Source: Castanea sativa
Taxonomy: Eukaryota; Streptophyta; Magnoliopsida; Fagales; Fagaceae
DNA: 64,000 nucleotides
NCBI RefSeq assembly: GCF_040712315.1
Contig: NC_134014.1
Span: forward strand, 37,685,634 to 37,749,633
Direction of reading: 5' to 3'
Both the position numbers and the translations under genes were made by a program. The notes beneath the pieces were generated by a model. That model made no database searches, had not been told where the DNA came from, and was given only the letters and a program-made list of their open reading frames with translations. Shown in pieces: positions 47,290 to 58,330 of the stretch. Position 1 is the stretch's first letter. Each line of letters starts with the position of its first letter.

Positions 47290-47699
47290 AAATTGAAATA
47301 TGGTGTATAGAATAGAGAGCAAATACGTAGTTTGTCCAATATTCTATTAAGAAAGTAAACAATGTGAGTGGAGATGAATTTATCTATTGTATTTATAAAA
47401 CCGTAAAGGGTGGAAGTACTTTTCATTGAAACATTTTTTTCTTTTTTGGTTGGGGATGGCATGGCTTTCAAACCTAGACTATTTAACGAACTGGGAAAGG
47501 GAGAAACACGCGCACACGCACGATCAAAGCTAATGCAAGAATCAAGGCATTAGTCCATTGATGATGATTGCCTAATCATCCCAATCTTTTTCTCAATCTC
47601 TCCAAAACAAAAACTTCATAGTGTTCCCCCTTTATGGCATTTTGATTCCTGCCCATGATGCAAAATTTAATAAAAAGAAATTTTTTTAAGATATTGACC

Positions 47700-47702
<3 letters not shown>

Positions 47703-47735
<33 letters not shown>

Positions 47736-47785
47736 AAGTCTTACAATTTTCTTTCACGAGGTTTTTTTTTTTTTTTTTTTTTTTT
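47703..47785. repeat. (CA)n repeat and a T tract
   Basis: About 30 bases of CA repeat at 47703-47733 and a run of about 25 T at 47761-47785. Confidence 0.95.
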
Positions 47786-47887
47786 GAAATCATTCCATAC
47801 TTGCATAATAGTTTCATTATCAATGTTGTAAGCTATATCTCTTTCAAAATTTTATGACCACCCTAAATTTTTCTAGGTCCAACATAT

Positions 47888-48313
47888 TTAAACTTTAGAC
47901 AAAGTTTGGTAACAGACTTGGTTGTAGGCTAAAGTTACAATTCTTTTAAATTTTTTTTTATTAGATGTAAATTTTGACAAATCCATCGTTGAATTACATT
48001 TTTTTTATTATTATATCTTCCATGCTTGAAAATTTTCATAAATATCAAAAATCAATAGTTATGTCATCAATCATATATTTGAATTTCGAGTTATTGTTGT
48101 TTAAAATTATACATAAAAATAAAGTTTATGGATAGAATAATAAATAACATCCGATTGGCATGAAACTTGACACTTGTTTTGAAAACATTAAGAACATGCA
48201 ATTTAACATTTAGATTTTCAAAATGTGTAGTCATGTTAATTTTTTTAGTGAGAGTTGTAGCCTTAAATCGCAACTAAGTTCATAGTCAAATTTTGTCCTT
48301 AAACTTTGATCCT
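47888..48313. mobile_element. MITE family F copy (47888-48313)
   Basis: Opens with AACTTTAGACAAAGTTTGG (near 47889) and closes with TTTTGTCCTTAAACTTTGAT, inverted relative to each other. Similarity to the copy at 56613 extends left into TTTATGACCACCCTAAA (47849 and 56561). Confidence 0.7.
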
Positions 48314-48504
48314 CAACAATATATAAGGGCCTAATAAATTGCTAAGAGGATCAAAGTTTAAGGACAAAATTTGACTATGAACTTAGTTGCGATTTAAGGC
48401 AACAACTCTCACTAAAAAAAATTAACATGACTACATATTTTGAAAATCCAAATGTTAAATTGCATGTTTTTTTTGTTTTTAAACAAGTGTCAAGTTTCAT
48501 GCCA
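48157..48504. repeat. Large near-perfect inverted repeat, ~158 bp arms, ~32 bp loop
   Basis: The right end of the family F MITE (48157-48313) is repeated in reverse complement at 48346-48504. Most positions match; differences are a few single bases and one T-run. A transcript would fold into a long hairpin, a possible small-RNA source. Confidence 0.88.
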
Positions 48505-49403
48505 AACAGGTGCTATTATTCCTTATGTTTTTTTTTTCCTTCCAGGTTAGGGTCGTCTAGTGACCACCCTGTCTTCAATGTGCAGCTACCCCCCATCAAC
48601 CTCCAAGTTAGGTATTTATGGTACCTTTTGGGGCCTTGGATCATGATCAGGGCAACCCCTAAGTCGTCTTGAGGCCTAAGGCCCCTTACTAGAGAAAAAC
48701 CTCCAAATTTGGGGCAATAAATAATTTAAAAAAAAATTGTGAGTAGTATATTTTTTGCTCTACTCTTAAAAATGTCCAAAACTTGAGTTATATTAGAATA
48801 TTTCAAACTTTATTATATTGGACTTACAAATCAACGTGTCAGTAATCACATGAAGTAATTCAAAATACCTATTTATTATCTTGTTGAAGTGCCACCAATC
48901 ACATTTATTAGCACATCAATTTGTAAACCTTTTATATTAAAATTTGTAGCAGCTTTTGTGTTATCCCAAAAAAAATTGTGGATGAAAATGTTAAAGCTAT
49001 TACAAATTTTATTGCAAAAAAACTTATGAAGTGATGCGACAAGAATATGAATAGTGTCACTTAAACAATATAATAAATAAATATTTTAATCACTTTTTTT
49101 TTTAATTGGTGACCTATTAGTTTGTGAGGCCTATGTAGTGAAATTTGTAATTTCTCTATTATAGCTCAATCAAATTACTCATATTGTATTAAAAAGTATG
49201 AACAATGGATTTTAAATAAAAAATTTTAATTTAAAACATTAACTAAGTTAATGGTAAATAAACTAAATATTATTGAAGTGAAAGTAAAAATATAAAACAT
49301 TCATTTAGAACTAACAGTCTTAGGCCTTAAATTGTATTGAGCTGGCCTTGACGTCCTTCAAGAACGCCTTGGATTTATACTTAGGTAGTTAGGTTATTCT
49401 ATG
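48505..49403. other. AT-rich spacer, no gene seen
   Basis: Contains GAGGCCTAAGGCC (48670) and TCTTAGGCCTTAAATTG (49317), which may be the ends of a decayed repeat. No coding motif is visible. Confidence 0.4.
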
Positions 49404-49573
49404 TGTTAGAAATACTGAATAATTGTATTGTATTTCTTAGTGAAAAAAATATACATAAGTGCCTTTATATATGAGGCATAGGAGTGCAGTGCAAATAAGT
49501 GTGTAGTACAAGAATGTGTGCTATATAAGTAATCTAGTTGGGCCTAAAGCCCATAATATTATACACGTTAACA
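49404..49573 (-). repeat. 3' LTR of the Copia element
   Basis: 170 bp, TGTTAGAAATACTG to CACGTTAACA read on the plus strand; followed by the purine tract of the minus-strand element. Confidence 0.93.
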
Positions 49574-49586
49574 AACCCCCTCAAAC

Positions 49587-51116
49587 TCAAGGTGGATGTG
49601 AGACCAACTTAAGGTTGTCAACTAAAGTACGAAGGCGTCCCTTAAGATGTGACTTAGTGAAGATATCTACAAGTTGATCTATAGAGGAGACTGAGATCAG
49701 CTTGAGAGCACCATGGAAAAGATGATAACTGATAAAATGACAACCGATTTCGATATGTTTAATCAGTTCATGGAAGACATCATTGTGAGCAATATGAATG
49801 ACACTTTGGTTATCACAATAAAGAGGAGTAGTAAAGGATGTAGAGACATCTAAGTTCTTTAGAAGCCATCGTAGCAAATAAGTTCAGATGTGGTATTAGT
49901 AAGGACATGATATTCTGCTTCAGTACTGGAGCAGGCCACATGAGTTTGTTTCTTGCTTCGCCAAGAAATTAGAGAAGAACCAAGAAGAAAGCAATAACCA
50001 GTGGTGGACCTACGATCAATGGGATCTCCTGCCTAATCAGCATCAGAAAATGCATAGAGAACAAGAGGAAACTGAGCAAAGTAGAAAAGACCATGGAAGA
50101 GAGTGCCCTTTAGGTATCGACGAATGCACAGAACAGCAACGTAGTGAGTTGATTATGGAGTAGACAGATACTGGCTCACTTGGTGAACAACATAGAAAAT
50201 TTCTTGACGAGTAACAGTGAGATAAACTAGGCTGCCAACAAAACGTCTGTAAAGAGAGGGATTAGACAATGGTTTCCCCCCTGAGGGAGTCAGATGCGCA
50301 TTAAGCTCAACTGGAGTGTCAACAGTCTTGCTATCAATGAGCTCAGCTCGAGACAAGAGTTCAGAGGCATACTTGGCTTGAGTAATGTAAAGTCCATCTA
50401 TAGAATGAGTGATTTCAAGACCCAAAAAGTAGCTGAGATGTCTAAGATCTTTCATCTCAAACTGCTGATTGAGAAAATCCTTGAGTTCTTGAATGCCACT
50501 GAGGTCATCACCAGTTATGATCATATCATCCGCATACATGAGAAGTAAAATAGTGCATTTATCAGTGCGACGAAGAAATAAGGCAGAATCATAATGACTG
50601 ACCATGTAACCCAAGCAAGAAATGGTAGAGCTGAATTTGGCAAACCAAGCTCGGGGAGCTTGTTTAAGGCCATAAAGTGCACATCGAAGATGACAAACTT
50701 TGTTTGATTCAACAGAGACCAGGAGGAGGTTGCATATAAAATTCTTCACTTAAATCCCCATTGAGGAATGCATTTTTTACATCCATCTAGAAAAGGTCCC
50801 ATTTACTGGCAGTAGCAATAGCTAAGAAGGTACGAACAGATGAGATACGAGCAACTGGAGTAAAGGTCTCTTCATAATCAATCTCATACTCCTCTGTAAA
50901 ACCTTTTGCAACAAGACAAGCTTTGTAGCGCTCAATGAACCCATCAGAGCGAGTCTTAATTTTATAGATCCACTTACAACCAACCACAGATTTTCCAAAG
51001 GGAAGAGTGACCAAATTCCAAGTATGGTTTTTAGATAATGCATCAAGTTCCTCTTTCATTGCAATCTGCCATAAAGGGTCAGTGGAAACCTCATAATAGG
51101 AGTGAGGCTCGTGCAA
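49587..51116 (-). pseudogene. Copia reverse transcriptase and RNase H, broken frames
   Basis: 51116-50787 gives WQIAMKEELDALSKNHTW, VGCKWIYKIKTRSDG, YKACLVAKGFTEEYEIDYEE and TFTPVARISSVR, the N-terminal RT block. A stop and shift at about 50786-50750 precede CALYGLKQAPRAWF and LLLMYADDMIITG (near 50530), which keeps the YADD catalytic motif. The RT tail ends in QVSQYLSTP. RNase H remains as LYCDNQSVIHIAHNDVFHE (about 49800) and LVDIFTKS. The gap 49880-50150 holds a degraded stretch between them. Not translatable as one protein. Confidence 0.92.
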
Positions 51117-52260
51117 TGTAGCAAGGGCAGTGTAACAATGATAGTCAAGTAAATGTGCAGGAATTGATCTTACTCGAGTTGAGCGACGAGGTGGAATGTC
51201 TTGTGCAAGATCTTTAGGCGGAGCAAGAGTAGGGGACCCAAGCTCAGGGTTGGGTACCTCATCTTCGACCTGTTCATCTTCGACTTGTTCATTAAAAGAT
51301 GAACTAGGAAAGGGATCAAGGATATCTGGTGGTTGGACAGAGAAGTCTACAGGAGAATCCGGAGCAGCTACATGAGGAGTAGCTATAGAAGGAATATGTG
51401 CCTCATCGGGAAAAAGATCTAAGACTGAGGAGGAAGATAGAGAAGCACGGAAGTGAGAGAGCTCAACAAAGAGGCGATGTTCCCAAAAGACAACATTGCA
51501 AGAAATACAAAGACGATGAGAAATAGGATCATAACACCGATACCCCTTTTGAGTTTAGCCATAGCCAAGAAAACAACAAAGCCTTAACTGAGGCTCAAGT
51601 TTGTTATGCTCATGTAGTTGAAGAAGAACGAAACAAGCAGAACTGAAAGAGCGAAGGTGGTGACAGTCTGGAGGTGATCTAAAAAGGCTCTCATATGGAG
51701 TTTGATTTTGGATGACAGGACTAAAAATGCGATTAATAGCATGAACAACATGAAGAGCAGCTTCGCCCCAAAAAGGAGCAGGAACTTTGGTAGAGAGAAT
51801 GAGAGCACGACCAATGTCAAGAATATGATGAAATTTTCGTTCGGCTCTACCATTTTGTTGAGAGGTACCTAGACAAGTTAGTTGATGAACAGTGCCATAG
51901 GAATGCAAAACAGCTTGGAAAGCATATTAAGTGTACTCAAGAGCATTATCAGATCAAAAAATTTTGATACGTTTGGAAAATTGAGTTTTAACCATTTTTG
52001 TAAAATTAGAATATACTTGCAATAATATAGAACGATGTTTCATATTAAAAATCCAGCTATAACGAGAGTAATCATCAATAAAGATAACAAAATATTGAGA
52101 TCCACCAATACTAGAGACAGAGGAAGACCCCTAAACATCAAAATGAATAAGTTCAAAGATATCAGTGGATATTGATTCACTAGTATTGAAAGGTAAAGCT
52201 GGTTGTTTTCCTAACTGACATGAAACACAATCAAAATTTTCTGTAAACACTGAACCTAAC
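51117..52260 (-). pseudogene. Copia integrase, broken frame
   Basis: 51908-51555 reads LGTSQQNGRAERKFHHIL (the integrase core end with the catalytic Glu region), then PFWGEAALHVVHAINR and RLCCFLGYG. Between 51120 and 51540 lies the acidic, Pro/Ser-rich linker to RT with stops. The upstream core (51910-52260) is interrupted, so the HHCC and first catalytic residues are not readable in one frame. Confidence 0.85.
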
Positions 52261-52419
52261 AAACCTCTAGAAGCCGATTGTTATACCCGAGAAGAAGATG
52301 CGTGACCAAGTCGAGTATGCCAAAGTGCAAGGGAAGGAATAGAAGAAACTGCAGCAGCTACAGTAATAGAAACAGGAGCAACAAGTGGAAGACGAAGGTT
52401 GTCCATGGGAAACATATGA

Positions 52420-53158
52420 CCAACTCTGGGATCGGTCCCAAGCTCCTATCCCGTCCTCGGATCCTACACAATACACCCAGAATAAAAATAATAATAATAA
52501 TGCGATAACCTAACTTAGCTAATTGTCCCACAGAAAATAAATTGTAAGAAACGTCAGGAACATTAAAGACCCCAGGAACTGAGAGGTTGGAGGTCGAAAC
52601 GGAACCTATATTATGACCAGACATTGTGGAACCATTTGCTGTGCGAATATTAAGAGGGTGTGGTGCAGGTTTAAGGTCAGAAAATAAGGACGAGTGAGGT
52701 GTCATGTGATTGCAACAAACAGAATCCATAAGCCAAGGAGAAGAAGGCATACCAAATAAAGCTGAGAGAGAAGAGGAATACGATGCATTACCAACCATAC
52801 GAATGACATTAGCAATGATGTTTTTAAGGTCATCTGTGGTCATGGTGAAAGTGCGATCTGAAGATGTAGACTATGCAGAGACGGGAGCCATTGGTTGGAC
52901 ACTCTTAGTGTTAGTAACAGTAGCAGTAGAAATGAAAACAACTGATTTATTGCGTTGATAGCAAGTCTCAATATTATGGCTAATATGTTTGCAAAAATTG
53001 CAAAAACGTTTGCTTAATTGTCGGCGATGATTGTTGCAAAAGGAAAAAGACATGTCCTTATTCTTCAAGCAAAATATGCAAAAATGGACTGCAAAAATGA
53101 AATCTACGCGAAAAACTGGGTAACGAGCACTTGGGCTGCAAAAAGTCAACTCTAGCAA
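52420..53158 (-). pseudogene. Copia protease and gag zinc knuckle, broken frame
   Basis: CNFCKHISHNIETC at 52961-53002 is an intact CX2CX4HX4C knuckle. Downstream, PWLMDSVCCNHMTPHSSLFS (about 52740) is the Copia protease start in which the usual DSGA/DSGC active-site motif has become DSVC: the glycine after Asp-Ser is valine, so activity is doubtful. NLSVPGVFNVPDVSYNLFSV follows, a standard protease end. The two parts are in different frames. Confidence 0.82.
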
Positions 53159-53755
53159 AAGTCAACGGTCAAAGCAGCTGAAAGTCAACGATCAAACCAC
53201 CAGAAGTAAAACGATGACGTCAGCAGTTGACGCAAGCAAGTGACGTCAGCGATGATGCAACTACGGCTGACGTGGCAGGATGACGTCAACAAGAGGGTTG
53301 AGGTGCGTGACAGCGCGTGGAGGTGCGTGATCGAAAGATGTGGCGCGTGGGAGCATGTGAATTAACAACCCAGCTGTGCAGTGGCGCGTGGAGGCACGTG
53401 GAGCACATGAGCTGCGAAACAGAACCTTTGGGCGGGGTGTGGGGGCACGTGCGTTCTTCGATGGCTTCCATGAGTTTGTAGATTAGTGCAAAACGATCTT
53501 AGTGGTACCTGCAGAAAATTAATCGGAGCAATATTCGCAGCGGTGATGCAAATGGCAGTGGTCTTTGTAGTGTGAAACTCCTCAACGACGGTAGCTACAG
53601 GTCTGGAACCCAAGGACGACAGCTGGAAGACGTCGGAGGTTCAACGGTGAGAGGCTATAGTGGCTGTTGTGATGGCAAAAGCGATGTTGAGAATGGAGTA
53701 ACACCAATAAAGACAAAATTGCTAAGAAAATGTGAGAGCAGTGACTTTGATACCA
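53159..53755 (-). other. Leader and gag region of the Copia element, atypical
   Basis: A normal gag (UBN2) domain could not be recognised between the primer site and the zinc knuckle. Instead there is GC-rich DNA with repeated GCGCGTGGAGG and CACGTG-type motifs (53300-53460) and a cluster of TGACGTCA or GATGACGTCA palindromes (53212-53290). Frames here are not similar to any protein I recognise. Confidence 0.6.
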
Positions 53756-53924
53756 TGTTAAAAATACTAAATAATTGTATTGTATTTTTAGTGAAAAAAA
53801 TATACATGAGTGCCTTTGTATAGAAGGCATAAGAGTGCAGTACAAGTAAGAGTGTAGTACAAGAATATGTGCTATACAAGTAATCTAATTGGGCCTAAAG
53901 CCCATAATACTATACACGTTAACA
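53756..53924 (-). repeat. 5' LTR of the Copia element
   Basis: 169 bp, matches the left LTR at about nine of ten positions. The primer-binding site TGGTATCAAAGTC (minus strand) lies just inside it. Confidence 0.93.
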
Positions 53925-54590
53925 CTATGTAACTCGTTCATTGTTTGCACACCATGAAATACGGTTGAAGTAGAAACATATAGATTTCTTATATTTTGCA
54001 AACTAGTACTGGAGCAAGAGAACATAGGCTTCTAGATATACCAAAAGAATGCTAATTGCTAAGGAACTCCCTTGAACAAATGAGTGTGGTAATTATATAT
54101 AAAAAAATAGAGTGATGATAGTTACATACTATGTGTATGGGATATGTACAGTTGCAATTGTGTTGATCTAGTGTGAGTTCAGTTTTCGAGGTCAAGGGTA
54201 TTGTGGTTTAATGGTGTTGGTCGGTTCTCATGGTTAGAACTTGAATTTGAATCGCTCCAACAAGCCGAAAAAAAGGGGGGGGGGGGGGGGGGGGGGGAAT
54301 GGAAATACCCGAAAATTTTTCATGCGAATATTGATATTAGGTAGTTGAGAGTCGTGTGTCGTCATTGATTTGAATTGATCTCAAATATTTGCGTATGCAT
54401 AAAATAAGTCACCCAGACCCGACGTAAATCTTGGATGCATGAAACACCACTATTAAGAATATGTGGAGCCCACATTTATGGGGCTTATATATATAAATGT
54501 AAGAACTAAGAAGGGTATCGTATCACTTGATGGATAAGAATCATAAGATACTCCTTTTGGAGATTTACGGGTCATGTGAAACAAATCTAA
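53925..54590. other. Spacer with a tRNA-like fragment and a 23 bp G run
   Basis: 54203-54274 has GTGGTTTAATGGTGTTGG (A-box-like) and GAATTTGAATCGCTCC (B-box-like), the look of a tRNA or tRNA-derived SINE remnant. It is followed by a few A and 23 consecutive G (54275-54297). No gene is visible. Confidence 0.45.
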
Positions 54591-57500
54591 AGAAGGGAAG
54601 AGATTGCAAGGGGCAATAATTCACTGAATGTTTAAAATCCCAAACCAAAAACCAATTTATTTCTTATGACAAATACAAATCTTACATCTTTATTAAACTA
54701 TGATGAAGAAAAGTTCCGAAAGCCGAAAACAAGACTAAAAGTACCACAAGATAACTTAATCCACTAAAAGTTATAGTCGTCTCACTAGTGAGCCATGCTA
54801 AAAAGGCTGCAAAATTCAAGAGCTCAACTTCAATGTGTTTCCAATATCAATGACAAATCGGTATCTGACATCTGCTTTCACAAGTCGCTCTATGGCAGTA
54901 TTCACATAATCAATTGGAATCACCTCAATGTCAGCAGTTATATTGTGTTTGGCTGCAAAATCAATCATCTCTTGTGTCTCTTTCAGGCCTCCAATGCAGC
55001 TACCACCAACTATCTTCCGTCCTGTCATTCCAGAATATTTATTAGTACACAATCAGCAACCATAAGAGGCTTCCACCTAAGGGCAAAGAGCAATGAAGTA
55101 AGAAAAGATAGCAAGCACCTAAATGCCAATCAGCAAGCGCTCAAACTAGCAATTAGGCTTGTACAATGCAAGGGAATAGAACACATAAATTCTTATATAA
55201 TAACAAGTCAATATCAGATCCTCCTTTCTCCACGAAAGTAACAATTCTTAAGTGTCCTATGCTTACCCAAGAGTATAGAAGAGATAGGTAGCTCAAGTGG
55301 CTTCTCGGGTGCACCAACCATAATGAGCTTGCCATGTGACTTCAATAGACCAATTAGAGGCAAGAGAGGGTGCACAGCAGAGACCGTATCAATGATACCA
55401 TCCAATGTGCCTAGAGCAGCCTATATTGTCGATAAAGTTAGAAACAGAGATACAATACACTTATGTTTAACACACATCTACTTGTCAATGCAACGTGTTA
55501 AGAACCAAATACCTGTATCTGACCTTGGTCTGTGCTAACCAAAAAAGAGTCTGCACCAAGATGTTCTAAAGCTTCCGCTTTCTTGTTAGGCGATGTACTA
55601 ATCACTGTGATCTTAACCCCCATAGCTTTAGCAAACTTCACTGCAACATGGCCTAGACCACCAAGGCCAACCACACCCACGTGCAAACCAGGTTTGTCAA
55701 GCCCATAAAATTTCAAGGGGCTGTAAACTGTGATCCCAGCACAGAGGAGGGGGGCACCAGCATCAAGTGGAAGATTGTCTGGAATACGGATCACAAAGTG
55801 CTCATCCGCAACCATGATGTCAGAGTAGCCTCCATATGTGGTGGTTCCATCATGGTACACAGCACCGTAAGTTAGAATCGATTTGGGGCAGTAATTCTCA
55901 AGGTTGTTGGAACAGTCATTGCAAGAGCGACATGCTCCAACAAGGCAGCCCACGCCAACCTTGTCTCCAACTCTGAATCTATGTACCTCGCTCCCCACCT
56001 CTGTCACCATGCCCACAATCTCATGCCTGCATTATCCAATTCAGTTGACATGAAATCCATTCATGCATTTGGTTGATAATGTGTTTACATGTAAAAAAGA
56101 TAAATAGCATGTAAGTTTAGGCATTTTTAGGTGTTGAATTGAAATGGCTATTCCCTTTATTTGAATTGTGAAAAGATCTTGCTATTTTCGTGTTTATTCA
56201 TCCAAAATTGGTTAAAAAAAATTCAGGACATGTTCTTCTTCCATAATTTTTTGCATTTAAAACTTCTCCTACCATAATTCTTCAGTTCTATCAATTTTTT
56301 ATGACTCAGTTTGATCCCTCGCAGGCAAATATATAAGCCAAACATTCTGCAACTCATTTGCATGTAAGCCAATTATTTGACTATGCTTGAATCTGTAGCA
56401 TAGTCAAATAATTGTATCAGCACTCATATATATGAGCTGTCATTTTATAAAGTAGAATATCTGGTACTACTTTAAGCGATCTTTATTTCACTCGCGGCTC
56501 CACATGTAGTTCAGGTGGTCACAGGACCACCTGAACTGACAAAAAAATTAATTATAAATTTTAAAAAATATTTATGACCACCCTAAAATTTTTAGGCTCA
56601 ACATAATTAATTTTTGGTCAAAATTTGCAATAAACTTGATTGTAGACTAAAATTACAACTCCACTCAATATATATATATATATTGGACGTAAATTGTGAC
56701 AAATTCACTATTAGATTACATTTTCTTCTTATATCCTCCATGTTTGTAAAATTTCAAAAAAATAAATAACTACGTCATCAATCAAACTTTAAATTTTTAG
56801 TTTTTATAGTCTAAAATTACATAAAAATTTAAGTTTAAGAATCAAATAGTAAATAACATATCCGATTAACATGAAATTTGACATATATTTTAAGAACATA
56901 AAGAACATGCAATTCAAATGTTAGATTTTCAATATATGTATCTATGTTAATTTGTTTAGTGAGAGTTACAGTCTTAGGCTACAACTAAGTTTGTAACCAA
57001 AATTTGTCTTTAAATTTTGACCTCTTTAACAATATATGAAGTCATTACAAACAAAAAGAAAAATCCCAATAATTTTTTTATCTAACTAAAATTTTAAAAG
57101 AAATGTAACTTATAATATTAATAATGAGATTATCATACAAAAATTTTAAAATAAGAAAATTTTTAGAAAAAAATTGTAAGATTTCATGTATTTGTATCTG
57201 TGTGTATGTTTTGATCAATATATGAAGTTATCTTTTTCTATTAAATTTTGGTCAATAATGATCCCTGAAATTCCTACAGCCACTACTACTTTATTTAGTA
57301 AGTATTATAAATAAGTATTATAAATAGTACAAAATAAGAAATCCAGCCATTTAACATTTTTTGTCAACTTTTTTTTTTTTTTTGTAAAGATTATTTTCAT
57401 AATGTGGTGATATAGACCACAGGGGAAAAGCTATGATTAAAACGTTTACCGAATTTGTGGAAACAGACGATAATATTAGCAACATCATTAAAATCATGAT

Positions 57501-58063
57501 TTATGCATCAGGAAAACATCGGGTCAAAGGATTGAGCTTTTGGTATTCTTAACTGTTTCAGGAAAACAAAAAGTGTTTTGTGCATCAGAAAACTGATATG
57601 TTTTGTAGAATTTCTTTTGGCAACTCAATCCTGATATAATAATTAAGCAATAAACATGAAGTCTAGTCGAACAAAATCACACCCTTCTCCAAAACAAAAC
57701 AAAAAAGCGCTAAACCTAGTAACCATATGGATAATATATAAAAATATGGTGATTTCTGAGAAACATACCCAGGCACAAGCGGGTAGGTGGATATGCCCCA
57801 TTCGTTCTTGAGCATGTGAAGGTCCGAGTGGCATATTCCACAATAAAGAATTTTGAACGTTACATCTTTCTCTCCTGTTGCCCTGCAGACATACCATTTT
57901 TAGCACGATCCGACTAAAATATAAATGAAACAGAAAAGATGGGATGTTTGAGAGAGAGAGATGACCTTCTAGAGAATTTGAAGGGAGAGAGTATCCCAGA
58001 AGAATCCCTGGCTGCCCAGCCAAAGGCCTTCTTGGGGTGTTCAACCTCTGGTGACTTCGCCAT
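54591..58063 (-). CDS. CAD: CAD-family NADP-dependent alcohol dehydrogenase (mannitol dehydrogenase/ELI3-like), five exons, 361 aa
   Basis: Coding exons (minus): 57966-58063, 57769-57882, 55513-56026, 55267-55420, 54816-55021. All borders are GT/AG, phases agree and the sum is 1,086 bases, 361 codons plus TGA, the usual size of the family. The start [20 protein letters not shown] is the family's N-terminus. Catalytic zinc ligands are Cys50 (YCGICHSD), His72-Glu73 (GHEIVG) and the Cys of [11 protein letters not shown]. Structural zinc: [19 protein letters not shown] site: [20 protein letters not shown]. The end is [16 protein letters not shown]. Such enzymes reduce aldehydes such as cinnamyl aldehydes, or oxidise mannitol, in the cytosol; ELI3-type members are often induced by stress or pathogens. 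Substrate cannot be told from sequence. 54591-54815 is the 3' flank. Intron 2 (1,742 bp) contains a MITE. Confidence 0.95.
56508..56537. repeat. Perfect 13 bp hairpin in intron 2 of the CAD gene
   Basis: AGTTCAGGTGGTC, a 4 base loop, and GACCACCTGAACT. It lies just left of the family F MITE and may be the edge of a larger repeat that includes it. Confidence 0.9.
56561..57024. mobile_element. MITE family F copy in intron 2 of the CAD gene
   Basis: Opens with GGTCAAAATTTGCAATAAAC and closes with AACCAAAATTTGTCTTTAAA, inverted ends; shares interior blocks (AACATATCCGATTAACATGA, TCATCAATCA) with 41611-42012 and 47888-48313. It seems spliced out with the intron. Confidence 0.7.
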
Positions 58064-58330
58064 TTAAGTTTTCTCTAACCTTGTCACACGTACAGTACAA
58101 ATTAAGCAACAACTATGAAACAAAAACAAAGAGTAATAAGATTTTCTCCTTTATAATTAGCACAATGAACACTGGGTCATTGGGGTAAAGAGAGAGAGAT
58201 ATTAAGATTGTATGGCTGGCACTGTCTGGTCCGCTAATGAGAGTGAGATATATATTCCTCCTTCGGTCTGGACCGACGTATTCGATGAGCCAATGCGAGT
58301 GAAAGTAGTTAGGATTTAAGGATTCATCAG
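58064..58330 (-). promoter_or_regulatory. Upstream region of the intact CAD gene
   Basis: Contains TTGTCACACGTA near the start codon (also TTTGTCACACGTAG upstream of the pseudogene, 43486) and GAGATATATATTCC near 58243. Less similar to the other two promoters than they are to each other. No verified TATA box or AC element was seen. Confidence 0.45.

Larger units (their letters stand above)
49404..53924 (-). mobile_element. Copia LTR retrotransposon with 170 bp LTRs, CTATG duplication
   Basis: Left LTR 49404-49573 and right LTR 53756-53924 both run TGTTA..TTAACA and differ at about 15 positions by eye. CTATG flanks both sides (49399-49403, 53925-53929). Reading on the minus strand: primer site TGGTATCA next to the right LTR, zinc knuckle, protease, integrase, reverse transcriptase, RNase H, then a purine tract TTGAGGGGGTTTG at the left LTR. 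The order protease-integrase-RT is diagnostic of Copia. Stops and frameshifts break pol in several places. Confidence 0.95.

Noticed and set aside
53572..53879. Overlapping frames at the Copia leader
   Set aside because: They cross the LTR and primer site; no gag motif.
55681..55875. Plus-strand frame over the CAD exon
   Set aside because: Antisense shadow of exon 3.
57643..58044. 133-codon minus-strand frame across CAD exons 1 and 2
   Set aside because: Wrong frame reading through intron 1; the family frame with splicing explains the sequence.
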